A stretch of DNA of 7,243 nucleotides from the NCBI GenBank assembly GCA_938036915.1, contig CALHVV010000063.1, positions 1 to 7,243 of the forward strand, given 5' to 3'. The number at the start of each line of letters is the position of its first letter. The stretch's first letter is position 1. Origin of the DNA: an uncultured Candidatus Saccharibacteria bacterium. GTDB taxonomy: Bacteria > Patescibacteriota > Saccharimonadia > Saccharimonadales > Saccharimonadaceae. The translations under genes were made by a program, and so were the position numbers. Under the pieces are notes generated by a model. The model worked only from the letters and a program-made list of their open reading frames with translations. It had not been told where the DNA came from and made no database searches. Below are positions 1 through 5,357 of the stretch, in pieces.

Positions 1-209
1 TGGTCTATTCAGAGCGGGTGGCGTCGCGAGTGCTGCGTAAGCTCCAGCAGAAAGCATATGTTAATGACGAAGCGTTTGCGCGGTGGTGGGTGGAAAATCG
101 TCAGCTCAGCAAAGGCGTAAGTCGGCGTAAATTGACGGCTGAGCTGACTCGCCTAGTGCAGCACATGCGAAAAGTAGTAACTGATATAAAGAACAACACA
201 CAGGAGTAA
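1..209 (+). pseudogene. 3'-truncated recX-like fragment (partial at left edge)
   Basis: The frame is open from base 3 to the TAA at 207-209 and continues beyond the window, so the real start is not visible; the GTG at 18 is only an internal valine codon. The peptide contains DEAFARWWVENR and SKGVSRRKL, nearly identical to residues about 132-154 of the complete RecX encoded at 2542-3213 (DEAFAQWWVENR, SKGVSRRKL). RecX is a helical-repeat protein that binds and modulates RecA filaments. After the shared AEL (residues 156-158 of the intact protein) the two sequences diverge. This copy ends about 20 residues later with an unrelated lysine/asparagine-rich tail, lacking the last ~65 residues that form the third helical repeat. 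I see no single frameshift that restores the missing part. It could be a decayed duplicate or a shortened functional paralogue; decay is my preference, without proof. Confidence 0.7.
202..206 (+). promoter_or_regulatory. Shine-Dalgarno of the Nudix gene
   Basis: AGGAG lies directly before the TAA of the recX fragment. It is 6 nt from the ATG at 213 but only 3 nt from the GTG at 210, which favours ATG 213 as the start. Because the SD overlaps the end of the upstream frame, translation of the Nudix gene may be coupled to it. Confidence 0.65.
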
Positions 210-212
210 GTG

Positions 213-761
213 ATGCATAATGATCTATGGCAGAGTTATCGCCCAAATGGAGTGCCAAAACAGGGCGAAGGCCTTACCCGCAAAGATTTGACCAAGGATA
301 CTATTGTCGCGGCAGCGCATGTTTGGTTGTGGCGGCGTAACAGTGATGGTGGGTGTGATGTGCTGCTCCAGCGCCGGGCTGATCAGGTCAAAAACTGGCC
401 AGGCTATTGGGATATTTCGGCAGCAGGGCACGTGAGCCTTGGCGAAACACCGCTCGATACGGCACTGCGTGAGGCTCAAGAAGAGATTGGTATAACGCTT
501 GATGTGTCTCGAGTGAAGTTTATTGGAAGTTTGCCAAAGCGCAAATCAGCATATAGCGAGTTTCACTTTGTTTATACTTATGAATATCACGATGAGCCGC
601 TTGATATGGTTGATGGTGAAGCAGCGGCACTGCGCTGGGTGCCGTATGACACATTCCGCCAGATGGTCGAGCAGCCAGAAGATGTGATGCTTGTGCCGCA
701 TCGGCCACTCTATTTTGCACTGTTAATGGAAGAACTAGGACGAATATCGCGCGAGTCATGA
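213..761 (+). CDS. Nudix hydrolase (IPP-isomerase-like subgroup)
   Basis: A complete 182-aa protein from ATG 213. The Nudix box GX5EX7REUXEEXGU is perfect at residues 72-94 (GHVSLGE ... REAQEEIGI), with the REXXEE glutamates that coordinate the metal. Nudix enzymes cleave nucleoside diphosphates linked to another group, or related pyrophosphates. The LLQRR-x6-WPGYWD-x3-AGH stretch before the box is typical of the branch containing YfcD-like and isopentenyl-diphosphate-isomerase-like proteins. The substrate cannot be read from sequence, and a true IPP isomerase assignment is not supported. No signal peptide or membrane segment is seen, so it should be cytoplasmic. It starts 3 nt after the recX-fragment stop, and a 67-bp gap separates it from the next gene, so it may or may not share that transcript. 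The in-frame GTG at 210 is a weaker alternative start. Confidence 0.92.
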   Translation: MHNDLWQSYRPNGVPKQGEGLTRKDLTKDTIVAAAHVWLWRRNSDGGCDVLLQRRADQVKNWPGYWDISAAGHVSLGETPLDTALREAQEEIGITLDVSRVKFIGSLPKRKSAYSEFHFVYTYEYHDEPLDMVDGEAAALRWVPYDTFRQMVEQPEDVMLVPHRPLYFALLMEELGRISRES

Positions 762-771
762 AATAGGGTAG

Positions 772-785
772 AGACCAAAGACCAA
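772..785 (+). repeat. 7-bp tandem direct repeat
   Basis: AGACCAA occurs twice back to back just after the Nudix stop codon. It is short and may be chance or slippage; no function is evident. Confidence 0.4.
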
Positions 786-794
786 GGCAACGAG

Positions 795-812
795 TCTAGA
801 GTCGACACTAGA
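795..812. repeat. 18-bp near-perfect palindrome
   Basis: TCTAGAGTCGACACTAGA is self-complementary except for one mismatched pair (A/A), centred on GTCGAC. It sits between the Nudix and hydrolase genes, with its right end touching the hydrolase SD (811-816). Such symmetry fits a dimeric regulator site or a small hairpin over the SD. No promoter is clearly recognisable next to it, so the role is open. Confidence 0.4.
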
Positions 813-828
813 GGAGTAAAAATAAAGC

Positions 829-1443
829 ATGGATATCGAAAACCACTACAGAAACGACACTCCGTTTACCCGGGCAATCATCCTCCATGGGCGGCGAAGC
901 TTTGACAAATATCATAACCCTACGGTTGATAGTACAAGCAACTCTCATTGGCTGCCTTGGCTCCAGCAACAACTCTTGATATGTGGGATACTAACGCAAA
1001 CACCCGAGATGCCTCGCCCATACGAGCCACGCTACGAGGTGTGGCGCCAAGAGTTTGCTTATCTGCCGGTAGATGAGCGTACGCTGCTAGTGGGCCATAG
1101 CTGTGGTGGTGGTTTTTTGCTTCGTTGGTTGAGTGAGGGAAATTGCCGTGTTGGCCGGGTCGTACTGGTGGCACCGTGGCTGGATGTTGAGGGAGAGGCA
1201 GGAGATTTCTTTCGCTTTGCGCTCGACCGCCAGATAGACCGCAAAGCAGTGAACGGCATTGATGTACTCTACTCTACTAATGACTACCCACATCTACAAA
1301 GCTCCACGGCAAAGCTCCGCCGTGAGCTACCCCAGCTACGCTACCATCGATTTGTCGACTATGGCCACTTCACCTTCAGCGCGATGCAGACACGAGCGTT
1401 TCCAGAGCTGATAGAAATTTGTTTAAGAGAGGAGAAGAAATGA
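829..1443 (+). CDS. Alpha/beta serine hydrolase (RBBP9/YdeN-like)
   Basis: A 204-aa single-domain hydrolase. The N-terminal strand and loop AIILHGRRSF (residues 16-25) match the first core strand and oxyanion region. The nucleophile elbow is GHSCGG with Ser91. Asp152 (in STNDYPH) and His180 (in DYGHFTF) are spaced as expected for the acid and base of the catalytic triad. Length and layout fit the small RBBP9/YdeN-type hydrolases, whose substrates are mostly unknown. There is no signal peptide or membrane segment, so it should be cytoplasmic. The start ATG is preceded by GAGGAG at 811-816, 12 nt away, which is rather long spacing. The stop codon overlaps the next gene's ATG (ATGA at 1440-1443), so the two are probably translated together. 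Family assignment is solid; the reaction is not known. Confidence 0.88.
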   Translation: MDIENHYRNDTPFTRAIILHGRRSFDKYHNPTVDSTSNSHWLPWLQQQLLICGILTQTPEMPRPYEPRYEVWRQEFAYLPVDERTLLVGHSCGGGFLLRWLSEGNCRVGRVVLVAPWLDVEGEAGDFFRFALDRQIDRKAVNGIDVLYSTNDYPHLQSSTAKLRRELPQLRYHRFVDYGHFTFSAMQTRAFPELIEICLREEKK

Positions 1444-2468
1444 CTGAAAATGATGACTTGAAAGACGAAAGTAGCGTGCTAGATGCACTTCCCACGACGC
1501 AGATTGATATAACGCGCGTAGCGAATCTGCGCGAGATACTCAAAGAGTACGGACACAAGACGACAGAAATATGTAGCATGCAGCTTGGCTATGATAATCA
1601 TCTCTATGTTTTGCTCTCGAGTAATATTCCAAGGAGAGATGGGTGGGCTTGTTTTACAGAAATCAAGGTAGATAGTGTCTTTTCGGTTCTTGAATTTGTC
1701 ATTGATTGGGAGAAAGAGGCGATTAAACAGGTAATACACCTTGACCTTGGCCGGCGTTTTATTAATTTTCGCTATGTTCAGCCGATTGGAGATAAGCTGC
1801 TGTTGGTCTGCCCACGAATGGACTATGAGGAGCCGTCTATGAGTAATAACGCAGAGATTGTTGATAGAACTGGCAAGGGGATCATGCTGGGGTGCTTGGG
1901 TGATGCGGTTCGCGAGGTGATTGTCACAGAGAGTAGCGATATCATCACCAGTTATTTTGATGAAGGTGTATATGCGTGGTATAACCCAATTAGTGGCCTT
2001 GGAGTGAGAGCGTGGGATGATAAACTGCGAGAAAACTCTGATAAGACTCCAGCGTTCACGCGAGATGACGTCATTTGTATGTTCTTTGATGAGTGCAAGA
2101 ATTTTTGGTACAAAGATATATCTGATTTTAAGCTAAGAAAGGTTAGTCCAGCGGGTGTATACACAGTATACGAACCAATTAATAGTATGAGAGCTTTTCT
2201 TGCCTACAATAATGCTAATAAACTGCTTGCTAATGGAGGGTATGACCAAGAGAATACGTTTTATGTTGTTGATGTATCCCCCGCTCGAGATGAGCACACA
2301 CTCCGACCAACTGTCCTGATTGGGCATATGGTACCAGTAGCAAAGATTGAGTTTATTTCTAATGGCGAGAACGTCGAGGACATAAATAGCGATCAATCAG
2401 CTTTTCGTACCAATAAAGCTGTCTTCATTGATGAAGCATATAATATCTATCTCAAAGCATTTCAGTAG
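1440..2468 (+). CDS. Uncharacterised protein, probable beta-propeller family (SYFDEGVY motif)
   Basis: 342 aa from ATG 1440, chosen because AGGAG (1430-1434) lies 5 nt upstream and the start overlaps the hydrolase stop as ATGA; an in-frame TTG at 1419 is less likely. There is no signal peptide or transmembrane segment. Repeated short strand-turn units are visible: YDNHLYVLLSS, FINFRYVQPIGDKLLLVCPR (109-126), GDAVREVIVT (154-163), SYFDEGVY (171-178), GLGVRAWD (186-193) and KAVFIDEAYNIYL near the end. The layout, with LLLV, then a GD..V..V.VT segment, then YFDEGVY and GL...WD, resembles an uncharacterised beta-propeller-like family I recall from Gram-positive bacteria; this is recollection, not a search. 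The N-terminal ~20 residues are acidic and low in complexity. Codon use looks more AT-rich than the flanking genes, which may hint at a separate origin. No enzyme motif is seen. The operon suggests a joint role with the hydrolase. Confidence 0.8.
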   Translation: MTENDDLKDESSVLDALPTTQIDITRVANLREILKEYGHKTTEICSMQLGYDNHLYVLLSSNIPRRDGWACFTEIKVDSVFSVLEFVIDWEKEAIKQVIHLDLGRRFINFRYVQPIGDKLLLVCPRMDYEEPSMSNNAEIVDRTGKGIMLGCLGDAVREVIVTESSDIITSYFDEGVYAWYNPISGLGVRAWDDKLRENSDKTPAFTRDDVICMFFDECKNFWYKDISDFKLRKVSPAGVYTVYEPINSMRAFLAYNNANKLLANGGYDQENTFYVVDVSPARDEHTLRPTVLIGHMVPVAKIEFISNGENVEDINSDQSAFRTNKAVFIDEAYNIYLKAFQ

Positions 2469-2471
2469 TGG

Positions 2472-2511
2472 GGGTGGCACAGCTCATTTCTAGAGAGAAA
2501 GCTGGGTGGCA
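2472..2511 (+). repeat. Direct repeat GGGTGGCA, two copies 32 bp apart, upstream of recX
   Basis: GGGTGGCA is at 2472-2479 and again at 2504-2511, a 32-bp period (about three helical turns). The second copy covers the position expected for the recX -35 box. A weak hairpin (TTTCT-AGAG-AGAAA, 2487-2500) lies between them. The repeats may be a regulator-binding pair or chance; there is no T-run that would make the hairpin a terminator for the upstream genes. Confidence 0.35.
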
Positions 2512-2535
2512 TGACTAAATAAATTTGCATATAAT
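2506..2535 (+). promoter_or_regulatory. recX promoter (leaderless type)
   Basis: A perfect -10 box TATAAT lies at 2530-2535. GTGGCA at 2506-2511 matches four of six positions of TTGACA with an 18-nt spacer, in an A/T-rich stretch. The -10 ends 6 nt before the ATG at 2542, so transcription should start at or next to the A of the start codon. No SD is present. The expected transcript is therefore leaderless. Confidence 0.7.
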
Positions 2536-2541
2536 ACATAC

Positions 2542-3213
2542 ATGCCGACAGAAAAAACCTACACCATCACTGCGCTCACAGCGCAGGTGCGGAATGCTGA
2601 TCGGGTGAATGTATTCATCGATGGTAAGTACGATTTTAGCCTTGATGTGGCGCAGGTAGTGGATTGTGGTGTGAAGGTGGGGCGGGTACTGACTGAAGCC
2701 GAGCTGGCTGAACTGCGCCGCGAGGGGGAGTTTGGTAAGCTCTACGCGCGGGCGCTTGAGTACACTCTGATGCGGCCGCACAGTGCGCGCGAAATCCGCG
2801 ACTATCTCCAGCGCAAAACACTGCCACGCAAATATAAACAACGCAAAACTGGCACGCTGGTTGAGAAGCCTGGTGCTTCCCTAGCGGTTGTGCAACGGGT
2901 GTTTGCGCGCCTTGAGCAGCGTGGTCATATCGATGATGAGGCATTTGCCCAGTGGTGGGTGGAGAATCGCCACCAGAGTAAGGGTGTGTCGCGCCGCAAG
3001 CTGGAGGCAGAGCTACGTGCTAAGGGCGTTGCACCGGAGGTGATACACCAAGCATTAGCGCAGTCGAGGCGGACTGATGAAGACGAGCTAGCTAAGGTGA
3101 TTGCCAAAAAACGCCCCCGCTACCCAGACGAGCAAAAGCTTATCGCGTATCTCTTGCGCCAGGGTTTTGCCTATGATGACATCCGAGCCGCGTTGGCGGG
3201 TGATGAATACTGA
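2542..3213 (+). CDS. recX: Regulatory protein RecX
   Basis: 223 aa, longer than the ~150-170 aa of E. coli-type RecX. RecX binds RecA filaments and inhibits or tunes recombinase activity in the cytoplasm. Residues 1-65 form a strand-rich N-terminal extension (VNVFIDGKYDFSLD). Helical repeat 1 is around 66-92 (YARALEYTLMRPHSAREIRDYL), as in longer Gram-positive RecX proteins. A basic linker (about 91-110, RKYKQRKT) follows. Repeat 2 (118-172) holds the signature GHIDDEAFAQWWVENR ... KGVSRRKLEAEL, and repeat 3 (182-220) contains LIAYLLRQGFAYDDIRAAL. The start codon is set by the abutting -10 box and lack of an SD. recA is not in the window. The gene converges with the PRC-barrel gene, with only 4 bp between stop codons. 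A truncated paralogue lies about 2.87 kb upstream. Confidence 0.92.
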   Translation: MPTEKTYTITALTAQVRNADRVNVFIDGKYDFSLDVAQVVDCGVKVGRVLTEAELAELRREGEFGKLYARALEYTLMRPHSAREIRDYLQRKTLPRKYKQRKTGTLVEKPGASLAVVQRVFARLEQRGHIDDEAFAQWWVENRHQSKGVSRRKLEAELRAKGVAPEVIHQALAQSRRTDEDELAKVIAKKRPRYPDEQKLIAYLLRQGFAYDDIRAALAGDEY

Positions 3214-3217
3214 TATG

Positions 3218-3820
3218 TTAGCGACGCTCGTCGCTCTTGATTGACTCTCGGGCTTGCGATGGCTTACGGAAGGGGTTGACGTATTCGCCACTACTCATAG
3301 CTGGTTGGGTGGCCTTTTGCTCGGGTTTTTTGGTCTCAGCCTGCGATTGGACGATGATAGCGTCGTTATTGATCTCGATAATTTGTGACCGATGGATAAC
3401 TAGCTCAGCATCATTGAGGCGGTGGAGCCACGAGCGCCGGACGATGAGCTGCTGGATGACAAAATTACCCGTCTCGATCGTATAGTCGCTAATCTTGCCC
3501 AGGCGTCGCCCGTGCTTGTCTTGGACAGGCATGCCCAAAAGGTGAAACTTGAGCTCGTAGAGGCGCTGGATCTTGATAACGTCGGTGGGGGTGATGAGCT
3601 CGTCGACAGAGTCGATGATCATGCCGAGTTCACTCATCTCACGCACATCAGCGAGGCGGAGCAGCATGGTTGTGTCGTTAGCAAATGAGCCGTCCACAGT
3701 GTAGGCAACGATGGTTAAGGTTGCTGGATCGACAAGCGGCTGGGCGAGGCTGCCAACTTTACCGCCCATTTGTAAGCTCATCACAGGATAGTTGGCGAGT
3801 GCAGATCCGAGCAGTATCAT
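3218..3820 (-). CDS. Protein with two probable PRC-barrel domains
   Basis: 200 aa from the ATG at 3818-3820; an upstream in-frame ATG at 3854-3856 would add 12 residues but lies upstream of the -10 box. PRC-barrels are small beta-barrels found in RimM, photosynthetic reaction centre H and many proteins of unknown role. Here a first barrel-like unit covers about residues 1-75 (ILLGSALANYPV, VGSLAQPLVDPATLTIVAY). A second covers about 76-155 and carries the hallmark pattern GMPVQDKHGRRLGKISDYTIE followed by FVIQQLIVRR and the closing strand AIIVQSQ. The last ~45 residues are charged, Q/K/S-rich and probably disordered, with an EYVNPFRK motif. There is no signal peptide or membrane helix. It lies 54 bp after the last pilus gene on the same strand but has its own promoter. 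Function is unknown; a pilus-linked adaptor role is only an inference. Confidence 0.82.
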   Translation of the reverse strand: MILLGSALANYPVMSLQMGGKVGSLAQPLVDPATLTIVAYTVDGSFANDTTMLLRLADVREMSELGMIIDSVDELITPTDVIKIQRLYELKFHLLGMPVQDKHGRRLGKISDYTIETGNFVIQQLIVRRSWLHRLNDAELVIHRSQIIEINNDAIIVQSQAETKKPEQKATQPAMSSGEYVNPFRKPSQARESIKSDERR

Positions 3821-3826
3821 ATGTGT

Positions 3827-3835
3827 AGTATAGCA
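3827..3835 (-). promoter_or_regulatory. Extended -10 promoter of the PRC-barrel gene (leaderless type)
   Basis: On the minus strand TGCTATACT occupies 3835-3827: an extended -10 (TGn) followed by TATACT, five of six to consensus. Six nt (ACACAT) separate it from the ATG at 3820, so the start site should fall on or next to the start codon. The -35 region (TGGAGC at 3855-3850, 17-nt spacer) is poor, as extended -10 promoters allow. No SD is seen. Confidence 0.65.
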
Positions 3836-3870
3836 TTGCGCCGCAAAAAGCTCCACTAGCGGCTGCGCAA
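3836..3870. repeat. Bulged inverted repeat between the pilus operon end and the PRC-barrel gene
   Basis: TTGCGCCGC (3836-3844) pairs with GCGGCTGCGCAA (3859-3870) as a 9-bp G/C-rich stem with a 2-nt bulge and a 14-nt loop. It starts 5 nt after the stop of the 94-aa gene and runs up to the PRC-barrel -10 box. It could end or stabilise the pilus mRNA, but no U-run follows on either strand, so an intrinsic terminator is not supported. Confidence 0.4.
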
Positions 3871-3874
3871 AATG

Positions 3875-4159
3875 TTACTCAACAAATGGGTTACGCGAGC
3901 TAATCGGTAGTTGGCTGGCGCTTTGGTCAGACTCGCTGGCGGTTTTGAGTTGCTCGATTTTTTTGATGGTGGTTTGGTCGATGCCATTGGTAGGCTGGGG
4001 TGGCGCAGCCTCTGATGCCTTGGAGATAGTGGTGTTGAGCAAGAAGGTAGTAACCGCTAGGCCGCCAAAGGCGATAATGACGAAGAGAATGATGTGGTAG
4101 CGGTGGAGAAATTTGCTACTGGCGCGCCCAAGCGCGGCGAGTGAGAGATCGCTGTTCAT
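3875..4159 (-). CDS. Small single-pass membrane protein in the PilP position of the pilus operon
   Basis: 94 aa. Its ATG overlaps the pilO stop as ATGA (4159-4156), so it is almost certainly translated from the pilus mRNA. The cytoplasmic N-terminus (1-20) has several basic residues (GRASSKFLHRYH). One transmembrane helix follows (about 22-42, IILFVIIAFGGLAVTTFLL). The remaining ~50 residues are extracytoplasmic, hydrophilic and probably disordered, ending in SSRNPFVE. In diderms PilP follows PilO and uses a disordered N-terminal segment, often with an (R)(D/N)PF-like motif, to bind PilN/PilO; its C-terminal beta domain binds the secretin. A CPR cell needs no secretin, and this protein lacks that domain. 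I infer a reduced PilP-like partner of PilNO from position and the RNPF ending. There is no recognised domain, so homology is unproven. Confidence 0.75.
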   Translation of the reverse strand: MNSDLSLAALGRASSKFLHRYHIILFVIIAFGGLAVTTFLLNTTISKASEAAPPQPTNGIDQTTIKKIEQLKTASESDQSASQLPISSRNPFVE

Positions 4160-4800
4160 GATCGGAGATATACCTCGATGGTTAATGTGTTGTTAGTGAT
4201 GCTATCGGGTGCCTGGCCTTGAGCGGTGCTGCGCGAGAGGTCAACATTGGCAATGCGCATCTTCGTCAGGCTTTGCTCCACCAAGTACATGAAGGTAAGA
4301 AGCTTGCGATACTCGACGGGGTTCTTGACGGTAACAGAGGCGGTGGTGGCTTTGAGCCCCGCAATCGCAGGGAGGGATGTGCCCGTCTTGCTGCTGCTGC
4401 TTGATGAACTACTCGACGAACTGCTCGATGAGCCACCCTTGGCATTGTCATCAGCAAAGGTGATGTCTGAGATAGTAATGCCAGCCTTGCGGGCAAAGTC
4501 GTTAAGGTCGTTGATGATCTGATCTTGGTATTGGTAGCTTTTACTTTCGGCAGCGATCTTGGAGGCGCGCTCGACGGCATGATGCTGTGTTTTGAGCATC
4601 TTTTCGGTCTGGGAAAGCTCTTGCAGCTCAGACTCACTGGCGGCAGCTTGCGAGGCAACGGTGCTGGCATCGGCCGCAAAGCCATCAAGCCAGTTGTAGG
4701 CCAGGGCAAAGCCACCAGCTCCAATTGCAGTAATGACCACGAGCGACACCGCAAGGATGATGCGGAGATTTGTCGCTGTTAGAGTGAATTTTTTGCTCAT
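4156..4800 (-). CDS. pilO: PilO-like type IV pilus assembly protein with a poly-serine insert
   Basis: 214 aa. It has a short basic cytoplasmic N-terminus (MSKK), one transmembrane helix (about 13-36), a predicted coiled-coil or helical region (about 42-105: ESELQELSQTEKMLKTQ), then an alpha/beta domain. The DFARKAGITISDITF segment (101-115) and the paired VTVKNPVEYRKLLTFMYLVEQSL (about 156-178) plus the final TLTIEVYLRS strand fit the ferredoxin-like fold of PilO. PilO pairs with PilN in the inner-membrane alignment complex that links PilM to the pilus machinery. Residues 124-137 are fourteen consecutive serines between the two half-folds. The start overlaps the pilN stop (ATGA, 4800-4797) and the stop overlaps the next gene. 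The PilO name rests on topology, fold pattern and gene order more than on strong motifs. Confidence 0.82.
   Translation of the reverse strand: MSKKFTLTATNLRIILAVSLVVITAIGAGGFALAYNWLDGFAADASTVASQAAASESELQELSQTEKMLKTQHHAVERASKIAAESKSYQYQDQIINDLNDFARKAGITISDITFADDNAKGGSSSSSSSSSSSSSSKTGTSLPAIAGLKATTASVTVKNPVEYRKLLTFMYLVEQSLTKMRIANVDLSRSTAQGQAPDSITNNTLTIEVYLRS
4390..4431 (-). repeat. Poly-serine tract coding sequence in pilO (14 Ser codons)
   Basis: Fourteen serine codons in a row, written as TCA, TCG, AGC, AGT, TCG, TCG, AGT, AGT, TCA, TCA, then four AGC. TCN and AGY codons are mixed, which cannot interconvert by one silent change. Only the last four codons form a pure trinucleotide repeat. The amino-acid run thus looks maintained at protein level, probably as a flexible linker. 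Confidence 0.85.
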
Positions 4801-5357
4801 TGTTGGCCGATTCCTTTCTTGAATGTGACACTGTAGGTTGAGGTGTAGGGGTAGCTACCGGCGTCTTTTTCCTGCAGGGTGATGGATTGGAAGCTGACAC
4901 TAGAGAAGATAGCGGAGTCGTTGAGGCGGTTGCGCAGAGCAATGGCATCGTTGTAGCCTTTGGCACGAATGCTCAGTGTGGTGGGGGTGCCAAAGGTGGT
5001 TGGGTCAATATTAAGCTGTTCGATGATGACGTTGGGTGGGAGGCGGTCGGCAATGAGCTTGATGAGGCGGGTGTACGATACTTGTTGGTCGAGGATGGCT
5101 TTGGCAGTAGTGAGGTTGGCTTTGAATTCAGTGGCTTCGCGCTTGACGGTAGCGTACTCGGCAGTTTTGTTGTGGTTGCGCTCCACGGCAGCTTGGTTGC
5201 GGCCCCGCTCGGTTGCGATGAAGAAATACACGCCGCCAATCTCAGCCAAAACAACAAAGACCAAGACAAACAGCAGCACGACATAGCGGCGCAGTAAGGT
5301 GTTGGTGCGGCTCGCAGCGAGTTGTTTTTTATACGCTGGTGGCAATAGATTAATCAT
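4797..5357 (-). CDS. pilN: PilN-like type IV pilus assembly protein
   Basis: 186 aa from the ATG at 5357-5355, which overlaps the pilM stop (ATGA, 5357-5354) and has GGGGAG upstream. An in-frame TTG two codons earlier is less likely. The N-terminal MINLLPP is the PilN signature: the cytoplasmic INLLP peptide docks into the PilM cleft. A transmembrane helix spans about 24-48 (YVVLLFVLVFVVLAEIGG). A helical or coiled-coil stretch follows (about 50-95), then a ferredoxin-like alpha/beta domain (about 96-186) with RLPPNVIIEQLNID, LSIRAKGYNDAIALRNRL and the closing TYSVTFK strand, as in GspL/PilN-type periplasmic folds. PilN recruits PilM to the membrane and pairs with PilO. The order pilM-pilN-pilO supports the call. 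Confidence 0.93.
   Translation of the reverse strand: MINLLPPAYKKQLAASRTNTLLRRYVVLLFVLVFVVLAEIGGVYFFIATERGRNQAAVERNHNKTAEYATVKREATEFKANLTTAKAILDQQVSYTRLIKLIADRLPPNVIIEQLNIDPTTFGTPTTLSIRAKGYNDAIALRNRLNDSAIFSSVSFQSITLQEKDAGSYPYTSTYSVTFKKGIGQQ

Noticed and set aside
795..806. TCTAGAGTCGAC, identical to the XbaI-SalI part of common cloning polylinkers
   Set aside because: Only 12 bases match and the flanking BamHI and PstI sites are absent; it is part of a local palindrome between natural genes, so vector contamination is not supported.
3220..3235. Hairpin AGCGAC-GCTC-GTCGCT as a bidirectional terminator
   Set aside because: Short 6-bp stem inside the coding end of the PRC-barrel gene with no T-run on either strand.
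4266..4754. 162-codon minus-strand frame overlapping pilO
   Set aside because: Out-of-frame shadow of pilO with Arg/Pro/Ser-rich low-complexity product and no family features.
4887..5297. 136-codon + strand frame opposite pilN
   Set aside because: Val/Gly-rich translation typical of an antisense shadow; pilN explains the region fully.
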